64,000 bases of DNA from Physella acuta (Eukaryota; Mollusca; Gastropoda; Physidae). This document shows, in pieces, positions 47,936-63,000 of this stretch. The stretch lies in contig NW_026732702.1 of NCBI RefSeq assembly GCF_028476545.1, positions 62,001 through 126,000 of the forward strand. The letters are read 5' to 3'. The first letter of the stretch is position 1, and each line of letters opens with the position of its first letter. The position numbers were made by a program, and so were the translations under genes. Below the pieces are notes generated by a model that was not told the origin of the DNA, did no database searches, and was given only the letters and a program-made list of their open reading frames with translations.

Positions 47936-49572
47936 TTTTGTTGAAAACACGGAGAGCGGTTAATTACTTAATTTCGGCAAATCTGAAGAAAAAAATATCG
48001 TGATAAAACCAATACTACTATTAACATGAATTACTTCAACATTACAATAAACAAAATGTAGGGTGGATTCACTGAGATATTTGAGCAATTAAAAAATAGT
48101 AGATTCTCTCAACACAAAAACAAATGAGATTTGAGCTATTTGGAATTGATGTTGGTTCTCTTCTAATTAAATTGCTGGATTTGAAAACCAAACATTTGTG
48201 GAGCGGTAAGTTTACAGATATCAACAGCAAGTTTAAAAAATTTGGAGGTCCAGTAAAACATGCACGTTTCGCTGCACAAGTAGACTGCTCTAAAAGAAAT
48301 GCCGCGAGTTAAGGCACTATTTTGTGACGCATGGAATTGGAATAGTCTCCCAGAATGCTACGGTGAGGTGAAGAAGTTGGTATTTGGAGTGCTGACGATC
48401 TTCGGGTCAACATAATCATGCGAGCAAGCGTTTTCTTGCGTGAATATAATATAAAATATATGTAAAAAGCCAACTAACAAATACAAATCTATAGGCGTGC
48501 TTGAAACTGAAAACAAGTTATGAGCCAGGTTCAGTAGCGTACGCAGGGGGGGAGCAGGGGGAGCGGCCGCTCCCCCTCTGGCCATTTTCAGCAAAGTGGC
48601 GCCTTTTTGGAAACTTTTTAAACTCAAAGTTTTAAACAATGATATTTGTTAAAAAATATTTGTGGTCGGCACATCTATGTAAATCACAAGATTTCTTTTC
48701 ATGCAACAATTAAGCATTATTGTACTAGTCTAGTAGTGTCTACATTTACAACACGTATTAACAGCTGCATCAGTTTGCCATTCTAAAAATAACCATTACG
48801 ATGAATTGCAATGTTTAAAAAACCTCTACGGTAGTACCACTTGGCAAGAGGGGTGTTAAGTTTAAGGCAACTGTATAATGTATTTGCTTACGAATAATTG
48901 AATTAGAAAATGTTATACATAAAAACTTCACACATAATTACTTTATATATATAGTTTGAATCGTGTGATTAATTTAAAAAAAATTACAATACAGAAACAA
49001 ATACAACTGATGTGGCACCTCTATTTAAATTAAATTTTCTGTGAATATTGTTTTTACAATTACCAGTAAAAAGGTGTGTGATCAATACAGTGATCTAACC
49101 CATACCTATCACTATGTTAAAAAATGATCTTTAAAGAACACAAAGAAGCATTAGTTAATTAAAATATATGATCTGAATTAAAAGACCGATATTTCATTAA
49201 ATGTAGGCTGCTATTCCGAATGTTTTTTAAAGATATCGAAAAGCAAGGTTTTATACCAACTCTGATTTTAAAAACTTTCATTATGCTGTAATACTTTAGC
49301 ATTTAAGATGACGATATATTAAATTCTGATTACAGACAAAAACATTTTGTAAATACGCATAGTGTTAAGCAATTTCATTATATTCTAAAGTAATTATTTA
49401 TTTATTTCGACATTTATAATTAAATGTGTAGATATAAACATATTTATATTAAGAGAGTGATTATTTCCCCTATTTCGCTTGTCTTAAATAATTTCCCAGG
49501 AATTATTGTGTAAGAATTTTTTTTACAAGAATTACAAAACAGAGTGTTTTACGTTAATTTTTTTTGGTTGTA

Positions 49573-50249
<677 letters not shown>

Positions 50250-50370
50250 CCTAATCAAATATCATGATATTGAAATAAAAATGTTAGTGGCTCTTTAAAA
50301 ACTGGGAAATTTTGTAAATTGTAACTTTTGGCTCTTCCGTCTCAAAAGGTTTCTGACCCCTGAGCTAGAC

Positions 50371-51217
50371 CAGGGGTCGGAAAACGTTTAGAGACGCAAG
50401 AGCCAAAACATACAATTTACAAAATGTTTTATTTTTTAAGAGCCACACTTTTTTTCAATATTATGATATTTGATTCGGATTAGTTAAATAAATTTGATTT
50501 GTTATTTAAAATAAATAGCTTTATATAAGAAATAATATTCATTCATACACATGTTTCGCTAAAGTAACTTTTCTTTTTCTTTCTTTATCGACATGACCTT
50601 TTCAGGAGGTGTCTGCCATTAGACAGGCAGGCCTCAACACGGCAAACTCCGACTATTTGGCTTAGATATCGGTTTGATTACCGTGTACCAGTCGCTTCTG
50701 TCCTTTGGTTCACACCAGGCTTATCTTCCACCCCACTGAACGGAGGGTTAACTCGTACCCCACCGTCCAGTACCCGGCTCAATAATCACGTAATAATCTC
50801 GTTACGATTCACTTAAAAACTACGTCACTCACGTCGAATTAATGATTACTGACAGCTATGGAAATGCATTCTGAATAAAATAACATTACCATTTAAAGAC
50901 ATTCGAAAAATTCTGCACTTGGGCAGTGGCAAGCATGAAACTGTTGCCACGGGGCTGGCTACAGCACGGCTGTGGGGCTGGGCCTGGTGCCCAAGCAGCT
51001 GTCCGTATACTTTCTACTGCACCTATTCTCACTGTTCTCTGATCATTATTTTTTATTCTATTTAAAGTTGTGTTTCTTTACAGTGTAATTTTTTTTTTTT
51101 TTTTAATTTTGAAAATGAAATTGTATAACTATTGATAATTGTGCAAAGAGCTGGAGAGCCGCATCTTGAAATCAAAAGAGCCGCATGCGGCTCGCGAGCC
51201 GCAGGTTGCCGACCCAA
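50371..51217. mobile_element. hAT-type non-autonomous element, about 850 bp
   Basis: Starts CAGGGGTCGGAAAACG directly after the target duplication of the preceding hAT element. It ends in GGCTCGCGAGCCGCAGGTTG then CCGACCC, the reverse complement of the family's 5' end. The last bases of the right end (CCTG) are missing or changed. Middle part is moderately GC-rich without a recognised protein. Confidence 0.65.
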
Positions 51218-51412
51218 ATAAACAATCCTACCAACGCTACTATTTGACACTCAACTTGCGATTTCCAACACGATTTCGCCATCTACCAACAAGCAACGAA
51301 TTAAATCTCCAACACTCTAAAATGATATACTTTCAACTTACGATAATCTCGAAGACCTATACTCAACGATCAACTCGACCACTCAAATTTTCATACCGCA
51401 CGATTATGCACG

Positions 51413-51513
<101 letters not shown>

Positions 51514-51636
51514 CCCTGTCTACGCCACTGACCTATCCACACAGCTAGCTCCTGGCTCGAATGGAGTGAACTGTATGGAAGGCAGAATATTAAACTTAAA
51601 AAAATAAAAATTAACGGCTCCATCGTCTCATAGACA

Positions 51637-52010
51637 CATGATCTTTCAGCCCCTATGCCTTCGATGTTACCCCCAATGCACAGACTACGAAGACCTACGC
51701 AGTTTGCGACAAGAACCGAATCGACGGAACCTTAAGATGGGCTACACGTACAATTGACAATGACACTCTCATCAAGGCACTAATAACATTAAATATAAAA
51801 GAACCCACAATACAAACCATTCAATTACCAAACAACCGCAGAATAACCATATACCAAGAATATATTAGATTAAGCTATAAAGACAAAACAATTGACATTG
51901 TAATAGCGGTTACAGGCAGAAAACAAGCCTGCCAACACCGCTCATCAACGCAACACTGGACAACCCAATGCAACCCACCACACCTAAAACCACCAGAACC
52001 GCCCCCCCCC
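51637..52010 (+). other. Unidentified open frame with a possible acceptor
   Basis: Plus strand: after ATCTTTCAG at about 51646 a frame stays open for ~120 codons: YAFDVTPNAQTTKTYAVCDK, then NRIDGTLRWATRTIDNDTL and RRITIYQEYIRLSYKDKTID, ending in a proline run made by the MITE at 51990. No start codon, composition protein-like. Could be an exon of an unknown gene or part of a mobile element; I do not recognise it. Confidence 0.35.
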
Positions 52011-52130
52011 CCCCCCCCCGAATTTTATTTAGAAAATATATACTTTTAACAGTGTCCGACACCCCCCCCCCCCCCCGAAAATTTCACGCCCCCCCCCCCC
52101 GAAGAAAAAGTCTGGAAGAAACACTGGCTG
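51990..52130. mobile_element. Poly-C MITE fragment
   Basis: TTAGAAAATATATACTTTTA and AGTCTGGAAGAAACACTGG with C runs, inserted in or beside the unidentified frame at 51650-52010. Confidence 0.6.
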
Positions 52131-52139
52131 TAACCAACC

Positions 52140-54073
52140 ACACCCTATCCCAACCCAAGAGGCAATGAATCGCTTTGATATAGTTGCCCCGATAGAGACA
52201 AGGGAGAAAATCACTTTGTCCTTGAGTGTGATTACATTATTTCGGTTCTGTTCCATTACAATATGGACCCTCATAAGGACCCTCAGTGTCTTGCATCTGT
52301 TACCGAATCTACTGGCTTCTCTTATTATACAAACTTTTAGCGGAAAATTTTTGTATGGGGCATAGGAATACATTTGAATGCTATCTTCGATTAAATACAA
52401 ATTTTAAACTTCGGGCTCATTTTCCAAAATTTTTGTTTCTTAATGTCAAAACTTCATGATCTACGCCTTTGTGAATCAAAAGTTTGTTCTAATAAAAATT
52501 ACTATTTTTTAAAAATGGATACATATATTTAAAACTAATAAGTTACCTAGTTTGCGTACAGTTGTTTTTGTTGAAACTGTAGGCACTATACAATTATTTC
52601 GAAAAGTCTATACAAAACTTACACCGGTTTGGAAAAATAAAAACCGGCTTCATTCCATAGAGGGCGCAAATCTTCGTTTATAGTAACCAACATGGCGGTG
52701 GACGAGTTAAAACCAGAATGTTGTAAACACTACTCGTCATTCATCACTTATTAAAAGCAGATTTCGATTATTACAATCACGAAATTATTTTTGATATACA
52801 TGTTGAGTAAAAGTAATAAGATCTTATAGTTTTGTTCATTAACTATACATTAACTATAGATTTTAGGTCTCAGGATTGTCAAAAAATGAAAAAAATGAAA
52901 GTTCACACTGTCGACACTGAGACACTGTGACTGAGTCTGAGACTGACTGAACTGAGCTGAGACACATTTATGATTTACAGTAGCAGTACTAGATTCTATA
53001 TCTAGATTCAGATTCTAGATCTGGAATATTTCTTCCCAACATCACATTCTACTTTTATATATTAGTTATTAGTAGACTAATTTACTCCTTAGTAATTAGT
53101 CGTAAGTAGTAATTAAATTAGATTTCTTTTACTACTTTGTCTTTAGGCCTAGATTATGGAATCTAGATCTAGTAGATATAAATCTATTTACAAAAAAAAT
53201 ATTAGAATCAACATCTTCTATACTATTTTTCTAAGTTTGTTAGTTTGAACTCAACAATGTTCTAATAGATCTACTTCTAATTTTACCATTTTAATATCAG
53301 TTAGGCCTAAAGAAGATTTAGAATGCTATGGATAAGAACATGATTTTGACAATTTCATCTTTTAGTTAGACTAAAAGTAAAAGGTTAAACAAGTTGAGAG
53401 ATTTTGTATTATGGTCTTTAATGGAACTATAAATTCACCAGTTCCTTAAAGTCACATACACACAGATATTAACAAGTAATAGATTGAAAAAAAAATCTTT
53501 GTAAGTGCTTGGGCACATCAATTAGAGTACTGACAATTATAACACTTTCTAGTTTTGTTAAGTCTATTTGAACTATTGGAATCAACTTCCTTTCTGCCAT
53601 GAAAGCCATACTTAACAGATCATCTTAGGGGTCATTCATTTGACTTTTGCAGACGCGTGTGTACTTTTAAAGGGGAATTAAGTGGATTTTTGTGGACAGA
53701 CGGAGGGGGGGTCCAAAATAAAAAAAAAATTGTGGCCATCATAAATGGATGACCCCTTATACTTATGAAATCAATTTTACACCCTAATATAATATAACCC
53801 CCAACACAATTTAATTCCACTTTTAACACATTCTACATACACCACTTCAGTGATGTTAGCAGGATTTAGTTATAACACTGATGCACATTTTTAATTACAT
53901 ACCCTTTAACTTAATAACTTAATAATTCTTATATTATATTATTCACATTTTGGTATGGCAAATCATTTGAATCCAATTACCATGTAAGCTGCTGTATTGA
54001 TAATTGTGGTAGCTACAATCTGTACCTTTTTATTATATAAATGGTGAAAGTATGTTTTTTTTCAATTTGGCAG
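52140..54073. other. Sequence upstream of SPATA7
   Basis: Mostly unremarkable AT-rich DNA; the YY1-like site at about 52690 and a stretch of GAGACTGAGTCTGAGAC-like simple sequence (52910-52970) are the only notable points. Confidence 0.5.
52660..52740 (+). promoter_or_regulatory. Candidate SPATA7 promoter with YY1-like site
   Basis: CCAACATGGCGGTGG resembles the YY1 core often found at animal transcription starts, 1.35 kb upstream of the SPATA7 start codon, beside a small GC-richer patch (GAGGGCGCAAATC). Reading from this ATG does not join SPATA7 in frame, so it would be 5' UTR. Motif evidence only. Confidence 0.35.
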
Positions 54074-57000
54074 ATGGCTGAAAGCCTCCGAGGTAACCTG
54101 GGCCTAAAGAGTAGCCGTAAGTCACTTTTTTGTGTAATTTTGTTACAACTGTTCAGTAATTAATACTGGGAGTTGTAATATTGCATGTAAATAGCAAAGT
54201 TTGATGTATATGTTATCTAGTAGAGCATATTCATCCCTAGAAGCAGTGTGGCTGAATGGTAGAGTGAACGATGGCTAACCCAAAAGTCTCTAGTTCGAAT
54301 CTGGATTCAAGTCCGTAGAATGTTTCTGAGTCCACCCAGGTCTGATGGGTACCTGACTCATATAAGTAAAAAAGGTGGTTGCGCATAGTGCTGACTACAC
54401 TAGTTATTTATTTTCAGAGGTCACAGAAACAGGTGAATTCTGCCTTATTTGCTCCATGAGCCTTCTCATTCGAAAGGGAACTTTATTTATCCCATTAGTT
54501 GAGTCCATAGGCGTATCTAGTGGGGGAACACCGACAGCTCTTAGAGCCTTTTAAATTTATAATCATTAGATCTTGTTGTTTGCTTTGCTGTTAATACTAT
54601 ACTTAACCTCAAACTCAACTTTTTGATGCGATTTGGTTAAACCAACAAGAAGATGAATGTTTGAAAATTCTATACTCCAAAATATTTTATTGTAGTATGA
54701 TGACTTTACCACAGTTATAAGTCAAATATTGTTGTAAGACATTAAAGTTAAATAAGATTTTTATGAGTCTGCCCAACAGTTTTATTGTATCTTTACCTTT
54801 TCTATAGTAAAATATGTATGTATCAAACAATTATGCTGCAACTGATTGCTGGTATGTAAAAATTTGTGAAATGGCAAAAAAAAAAAAAATCAGACAATAT
54901 CATGGGAGAAAACTTGCTAGATCTACCCAAATCCTATGCTTAACTCCCAGCCTCTCTTGTCTAGTAAAGATGGTAGGGCATTGTGTTGATCATACAATCC
55001 ATTTGTATGGAGAAGTCTGAAAAGACTCATCTCTAAAGAGAACTTTGTTTAAAAGTGTTAAATACTTTGTCTTTTCTTTTGTGATATGTTTGTTTTATTT
55101 AGAATGTTTTTTCACCAATTTTTCTTTGCATTTTATTTGATTATACTGTTACCTTTGTCTTTTAATAAGTTTTTTTTAAACATTTGTTTACCTTTTACTT
55201 GTGTTTACCTTTTACCTGTGTTTACCGGTTACCTTTGACCTATGTTAACGTTTGACACATGTTGACCTTTGACCTGTGTTGAGATTTGACTTGCATTGAC
55301 CTATGACCTGTGTTGACATTTGGTCGGTGTTGACCTTTGACCCGTGTTTACATTTTACCTGTGTTTACCTTTGACCCATGTTGACCCTTGACCTGTGTTT
55401 GACCTTTGACCTGCCTGTTTTAGCCCTGGCACCAACTGCATGCAAGTTGTCCACTCAGTACTTGGTGCTAGATCACATGACCAACCACTACAACAAGATC
55501 TCTAAGGCCAAATGTAAGTCCATTCATTGTATCATTACTTGTGTTAAGGGGTATGTGTTGTTGTGTACCTTGTATGCCAATATCTCACTTGATTCACTTG
55601 TGTCATTCAATTGATTTAAGGTGTGTGTGTTTTTCTATGCCAGTGTCTGACATTAAGGGGTGTGTGTTTTTCTATGCCAGTGTCTGACAACTGATTTAAG
55701 TGGTGTGTTTTTCTATGCCAGTGTCTGACAATTGATTTAAGTGGTGTGTTTTTCAACATCAGTGTCTGACAATTGATTTAAGTGGTGTGTTTTTCAATAT
55801 CAGTGTCTGACAATTGATTTAAGTGGTGTGTTTTTCAATACCAATGTCTACATGAAGACCACAGGATAAACCACATTTGTCGCAGTTTTCAACTTTTGAA
55901 AATGATGAGATTTTATGTTTGAAATCCTTTGCTGTTCCATTGTGGCATGATTTAAAAATTCTAAATATTGAGGGGATCGAGGTGGTTTTTAGGTCTTCGG
56001 AAATACATGAGTACTACAGGAATATGGCGCTGCCTCAAAAATTTCAAAAAGTGGACGTCTGTGGTATATCCCGTGTGGTCTTCCAATGTTGTCTGACTAC
56101 TGATTCATACAAACTTGACCTGCACCATTTTCCTGCTCTACTCCACATCTCTGTTGGTCTAGTGGAAAATCTAGGCTAATTGTTGTTTGTAGACGTAATG
56201 TTATTTATTTAACTGTTAACAAAAAAAGTAATCCTCTCTGTTGTTGCAGCTGCTATTGACTCTAAGCCACCAAAATGTCTCATGACAAGCCAAAAAAGTA
56301 AGCAGTTTTGTTTTGTTTCGTTTAATAATTTATGTTTTTACCATAGGTTTTCATTAGAAAACAACATGAAAAAAAAGTCATGATATTGTTAAACCTAATA
56401 AATGTATAGTTTGGATAACATTATATACAAATAAAAAAATGTAATTATGATAATTATGTCTCTTTTTAATCATTAGAATATTTTTCTAATCTATTCTTTC
56501 TTATTATTATCTCTTAAAGTCTTACAATCTAATATGAGAATTTTTATTTTACTACACAGCGCAATTAGTGTCAGGGGTTTATATTACCTATATCTGTTTG
56601 CTTAATTTATCTTAGGTAGTTGTTTGTGTTATGAATAATATCTTAGAGCATTGCAAGGGTTTGAGAGTATGCGTGTTTTAGAAATGATTTATATTAATAT
56701 ATAAATTGTAGCTGTGTGATGAGCTATGTAAGCATGTGACATTTGAGAGTAGGATCTTGTTGCTGGGGCAAAGATTAGAGGAGTCTTTGTCATGTTGTTC
56801 TAGGGCAGGGGTCTCCAAACTATGGCCCGCGGGCCAAATGCGGCCCGCGAAGACCTCTCAACCGGCCCGCGGAGATTGTTTTATCCACGGAAAAAAATGT
56901 TCATGGAGGTTGCTGACGAAACATTCAAAACAAATCGAAAATGTAGCATTGGGTGCAATTACTTAAATGTGGCCAGTTGCCCAGAAAATGTGGCCAGTTG

Positions 57001-60000
57001 CCCAGCAAATGACCTCATTAAAAACAAGTTCATATAAGGGCGGGTGGGTTTTATAAGTATTTGCCCAAGGAAGACTTTCCTAATATTAAAACTTTTTGCA
57101 TCAAAGTACTTCTAAGAGACGTTCTTGGGGGGGGGGGGGGGGTTGAAGCAGATGTTGAAGCAGAGATGCCTGAAGAAACTCTGGCCCCCGAACTTATATT
57201 TGATAGTTAATGCGGCCCTCGGGCTGTAAAAGTTTGGAGGCCCCTGTTCTAGGGTGTGGAGGTATTGGACTGTTATTGTGAATGTAGTCAAGTTTTTATA
57301 TACATTGTGAATGTCGTCGTCCATGTCTATCAAGCTAGTGCAATAAACCATGAAATGAACCAATGTAAACCTGTTGAGTCATTCGTATCAAATCATAAAT
57401 CCACGTTATAATGTATGGTCGACTCCATCCTATACTCACTTCATAACAGTTTGTTTATGTTTTTATAATTGTCAACAATTGGTCGTGTTCCATTTTTTTA
57501 CAGTGCGTGATCGGAGGAACAGAGAGCTACTCATTAATAGTCCGCGTCCCCGCCAAACTCTGGCCAGGTCACAAAGTGATCTGCAGAAATATCAGGAGCT
57601 CTTCAATGTGAGAAGTTATTTCATTTTTCTCTTACTTTTGTTTTCCTTTTTCTTTAAATTAGTTTAACTAAAATGTGATACCCATTGAGTCATTTTGCTT
57701 TTTGAGTAGAGGAAGGGTCTGAGGTGTTAATTTTGAGATTTTAGTTATCTGTAAAAAAAATATTTCTTTAAATGCACACACATGTTGTGAACATTTTAAA
57801 AACTCTAACTTATAAGTATTCCTACTGTCTTTTAAAAAGTAGTAAACTAATATGCTTGGTGTAAAGTGCTAGATAGTACATTTCAACAATTACAGAATCA
57901 CATTTTTAGTTAATTCTGCTTCTCTTTTTCTTGTAACATTTGAAGGGTCTTACATGTCTATATGTTACTGGCTATATGGCCTGTTAACTCAAACTTCAGC
58001 CTGTTTTCTTTCTAGATTTGCTTCCAATGCCTTTTTCCTAGTTAGGTTTATTGTAGATTTGATGTGTATATGATGAAAAATTCAATAGGTGTATTGTTGG
58101 TTTGATGTGTTTTGGTTGAAAAAATTTAATACATTAATTGTTAGTTTGATGTGTTTAAAATAAAAAATTCAATAGGTAAATTGTTGGTTCAATGTGTTTA
58201 GGATGAACCTGAGGATGACGATGAAAGACTTGTCCAATCCATTGTCAGATCAACTCTGATGGAAAAAAAGGGAAGCAACAACGCTACCTATGGATCCCTC
58301 TCGCTGCTAGAGTCACATGACATGGACAACAGCGCGATGCACAAACAGGCAGGGGACACGCGCTACAGCGCCCGACCGTCTCGCCCGACCTCCGCAAGAT
58401 CGGCTTTGTCCCTCCAGTCTGCTAGATCAGGTCATTCACTGACCAGTGTCACGTCTCGCGTGCCCATCACCACGTCACGCGACCCCAGCAAAATTACCTA
58501 CCAGGGAGACCTGCTAGATAAAAGGCCTCACCTGTTTACCGAGCCGAAAGGGGACTTCACTCCACGAACGCTGAAAGTTAACCACGAATCGAAATTAAAA
58601 AACTCAAAGTGGTACAACCCGCCTCGGAAGAGTGCATCAAACAAGCAAAACAATTCTGACGAGGCTAAAGAAAACGGAGGTCGGAGATCCCAGCCCAGGA
58701 GTAGGAAGTCCCTGGCTTCGCAGGATGGACATTTTTCTAACGAGGATATCGGTGAGGGAGCGGAAACAGCCCAGTTTTCCGAGTCCATGCTCATGGACAT
58801 AACCGTACGCAGCCGAGACGGCCGTCAGACGCAGGGGGACAACCAGGTCCCGCCCCTTGCCATCTCAATGGACCAGGACCACATGAACTGGCTGCAGGAG
58901 CAGGCCAGCAAGGCCCAGGTCAGGCTGGGGAAGCTCAGGTCTACCCTGCACCAGGATGAAGAGCTGCAAGGTCACTCGGGGTCACGCAGGCAGTCTGAGA
59001 TCAACGAGGCTATCAGGATGGAGACTTTAAAAAGGTGAGGGATAAGTTTCAATAGACCTTAAGTAAATATATGTGTTTGCTGATGTAGATAATAATCAAC
59101 ATGTAGCCCCTAGCAAAGTGCTGAAAAGTACTTAAAGTTTTGAAATTCAGTTCTTAGATGTTCTTGGCTGTAACATCTAACATACTTTGGTGGGTTCAGA
59201 GAGAGAATATGCTTGTAGAAAGAGCTTCAAAAAGTTCCCTTCAAACATAACAGTTTGGGGCAAGTGAAGTAGAGTTAATCTTTTTCTGTGACCTGAGCAT
59301 ATTAAGAGATAGTGTGGTCAGCACTATGCCCAACTGCCTTTACTTTCTGTAAAGTGAGTTAGGTACCCATCGGAGCTTGGTGGACTTAGGGATATTCTAA
59401 TGACTTGAACCCGGATTTAAACTCGAGACTTTTGGCTTCCCTGACCAGTGCTCTATTGCTAGGCTACATCGCCTCAGGAAAAAGCTTTAGATTTATTAGT
59501 AAATGTTGAGTTATGTCTGTATCTAAATCCACTGGAACATGACAATTTAAATGTTGTATGGTAGCACCTTAAAACCTACACAAATTCTCACATCACAAGA
59601 AGTGAAATGTTTTGAGGAAGACACCAAACTTCTCAATATATGTTATTAAAATTTGTTTTAAAAAGTCCTTACAATACAATAGTTTCAGGGTTTTTGTGGC
59701 CCCTGGCAAACTTAACCTGTCACATTTGTCTAACACCTGCAGTGATACAGCACTCTTTGACTGCTTAAGTAGAGATATCTTTTAAGTATCTCTCTGTTTA
59801 GTTTGATATGTATAAATACTAAGAAAACTTAATGGGATTTTATATTATTAGATTCAACAAAAAAGAATATTAAATTTTAGATTTTGAACATGGATTTCTT
59901 CTTTTTTCTTCTTTTTTTAATTGTGGTTTTGGGTTGGATTTCCTCCAACATAATTAAGCAAAATGTGTCCACCTGTTATGTGCCGTATTGCCTGTTAGCT

Positions 60001-63000
60001 CCAATTTCAGCCTGCTTTTCTTTCTGGCGGGTTTACTTCCATAATCTTTGTCTAACCAAGAACAAACTACAAGGCAGCAGTTGTTTCATTTAGGAGTTGT
60101 CTCTCCTAGATGGGTTGCTATCCCCAGCTATTGCACCTAATCTGCTTAGGGCTTTGAACTCGAGACTTTCCTGTTTAGCAACCATGTGTTTCACTGGCCA
60201 GACCATGTTGACCCCTAAGGATTTACTGATTCTTATTCTATGTATCAAAATAATTACATTTACACTATCTTTTTGGTTGTGATCAATGCTGTAACCCCAC
60301 TTAGTCGTAAATATACATTTGTTATAGTAACAACACATAACAAGTTCATGTGACCTCTCTTGCTTCTGAGATCACCATTAGAGGATGTGTTGAAAGAAAA
60401 GATCCAACGTAAATGTAGAATTAATCTTAAGCTACAGGTTGTCTTTGATTGAAGTTTAATTACTCTAATTTGATTAGTGTTTAAAAAGTCCATCTGTTGA
60501 TTTAAATTAACTAAAAAAATCTTTTAATTAAATCTAATTAATCTAATTAATCAATCCGAGCTTCAGAAAGAATGTTTTAACTTGAATGGTAAAATAAATC
60601 TGGCATGTTCAACTGAAAAATAATTTCAGGAATTGTTTATCAAAGTTATTATTCAATTATTAATATAACAATTTGTTACATGAACTTTTTCCTTGGAATA
60701 GTCCAAAGTTTGTTTTTAACTTTTTCCATGGAAGAGTCCATAGCTTATGTTTTTAACTTTTTCCTTGAAAGAGTCCATAGCTTATGTTTTTAACTTTTTC
60801 CATGAAAGAGTCCAAAGTTTATATTTTTAACTTTTTCCCTGGAAGAGTCCAAAGTTTATATTTTTAACTTTTTCCTTGAAAGAGTCCATAGCTTATGTTT
60901 TTAACTTTTTCCATGGAAGAGTACAAAGTTTATATTTTTAACTTTTTCCTTGAAAGAGTCCATAGCTTATGTTTTTAACTTTTTCCTTGGAAGAGTCCAA
61001 AGTTTATGTTCCGTCAGCTCCCACACCTCAGCCAACACCTGGATCAGTCAGCGTTTAATGGAGGAGTGAGTACTGCCTAAAGGTGTTGAGATAGTCTCCC
61101 CTTCCCCCACCCCCACAGTTCCCTATTCAACCTTCCAGTTTCACATTTAACAACAGTTCACTTATTCCAACTTTATCACTTCAGAATTGTTTGTTGATTT
61201 TTTTTTCAAACTTTAATTTAACCCACAGAGCTTTTGCTGTGTTTATTCAAATATTGTTTCATTATTGAGTTCTCTATTTTTAATCCAAAATTTCACATAT
61301 TACTTTGCCAGGTGTTCTAATAGCTATTTAAATATACTGCATTCACCTCTACACTTTTAAAAACATTACGTGACATTAAAAACAAAATTCATTTAAAAAA
61401 CATTAAATCTTTAGCCATTAAATAATATCTCACTTTATCTTCTCATTTAGTTTTAAGCCTCCATTCTCGTTTAGTTTTAAGCCTGCGGCTGCTCTATTAG
61501 CTGGATCATCATACACACTTCTAAGACTGTGTTAAGTTTTTTCTTGCATGCTATATATGTTCTGGTATATATTTAAAAACAGTTAAAAGAATAGTCTACC
61601 GTCAAAATAACGTTTTGTTAGCTTGTGTATTAAATGGCTTCTAAATTCAGTTTTTTTTTAAAGTATAATGGGCTGAAATATATATATATATTAAACAATT
61701 ATTTATAAACGAGTAAAAGCTATTACTTTAGTGTGTAACCTATTGGAAATATTTGGGTTATGAATTTTGGCCGTAAATGTTTTGTTTTTTTTTTTACTTT
61801 TTTTGATGATTTATGAATTTTGGTCGTAAATGTTTTTTTTTTTTTACCTTTTTCAAGATTTATGAACTTTGGCCGTAAATGTTTTTCTACTTTTTTCAAA
61901 ATGACAATTTTTTTTTTCCCTTGATTTACGACAACTCATCAGGGATGAAGAGCAGAAATACCTGAGTTTCGCTAATGAAGTTGCTGAGGATGTGAGGTCA
62001 CGGGGTATCTGTGCTGATAGGTTAGTTGCTCACTTTCAAGTACCAGACATTTCTGAGAGGGTTAAAAGACTTTTTTTTTTGTTCCTACAGCTATTAAGTA
62101 ATCGACAGAATTTTTTTATGCAACTCTTCAGGTTTAAGAGATTTGTTTATCAAAATATTGATTTATAATCTATTTAAGTAATAGGCAGAACTTTTTTTAA
62201 GCAACTCTTCAGGTTTAAGAGATTTGTTTATCAAAAAAATGATTTATAATCTATTTAATTGACAGAACTTTGTTTTGTGCAACTCTTCAGGTTTAAGAGA
62301 TTTGTTTATCAAAATATTGATTTATAATCTATAATAGGCAGAAATTGTTTTTATAACAAGATATATAAGTATAGTATATCTTCCAATCTAAACATATTAA
62401 TGGCTAGAGTTTTTCATTTATACTTGAATTTTTAGTTTTAAAAAGTTGCATCTGTTTTCTAAACAAAATCTGTCTGGTAATCATCCTATGTAATAGTATT
62501 TGGTGCTTATTCATGATTTTTTAGATGTAATTATTTGATTTATTGTTTCAGTGTTTTGCACAAAGTATTTGATAATCATATAGAGCGTAGGAAACATGAA
62601 TTGGATGAGGTAAGTTAAATGTGAATTAGATGAGATTAAGTTAAACAAGAATTAGATAAAGTAAGTTCAATATGAATTAGATGAAGTAAGTTAATCATGA
62701 ATTAGATTAAGTAAGTTAAACATGAATTGGATGAGGTAAGTTAAATGTGAATTAGAAGAAGTAAGTTAAACATCATTTAGATGAAGTAAGTTAATCGTGA
62801 TTTAGATAAGTTATGTTATACATTATGAATATACATAAATATACATAAATATGTTATACATGAATTAAATGAGTTTTAAGACTTTTCCTTCAAGCATTGA
62901 TATCTTGGAAGCCACTGAATTAGTTTTTTATGTGAATCATTACAGTGCATGTCAAGGGATAGTTTTATTAGTTTTGCGCCCACCTCCATGTATTTTAAAT

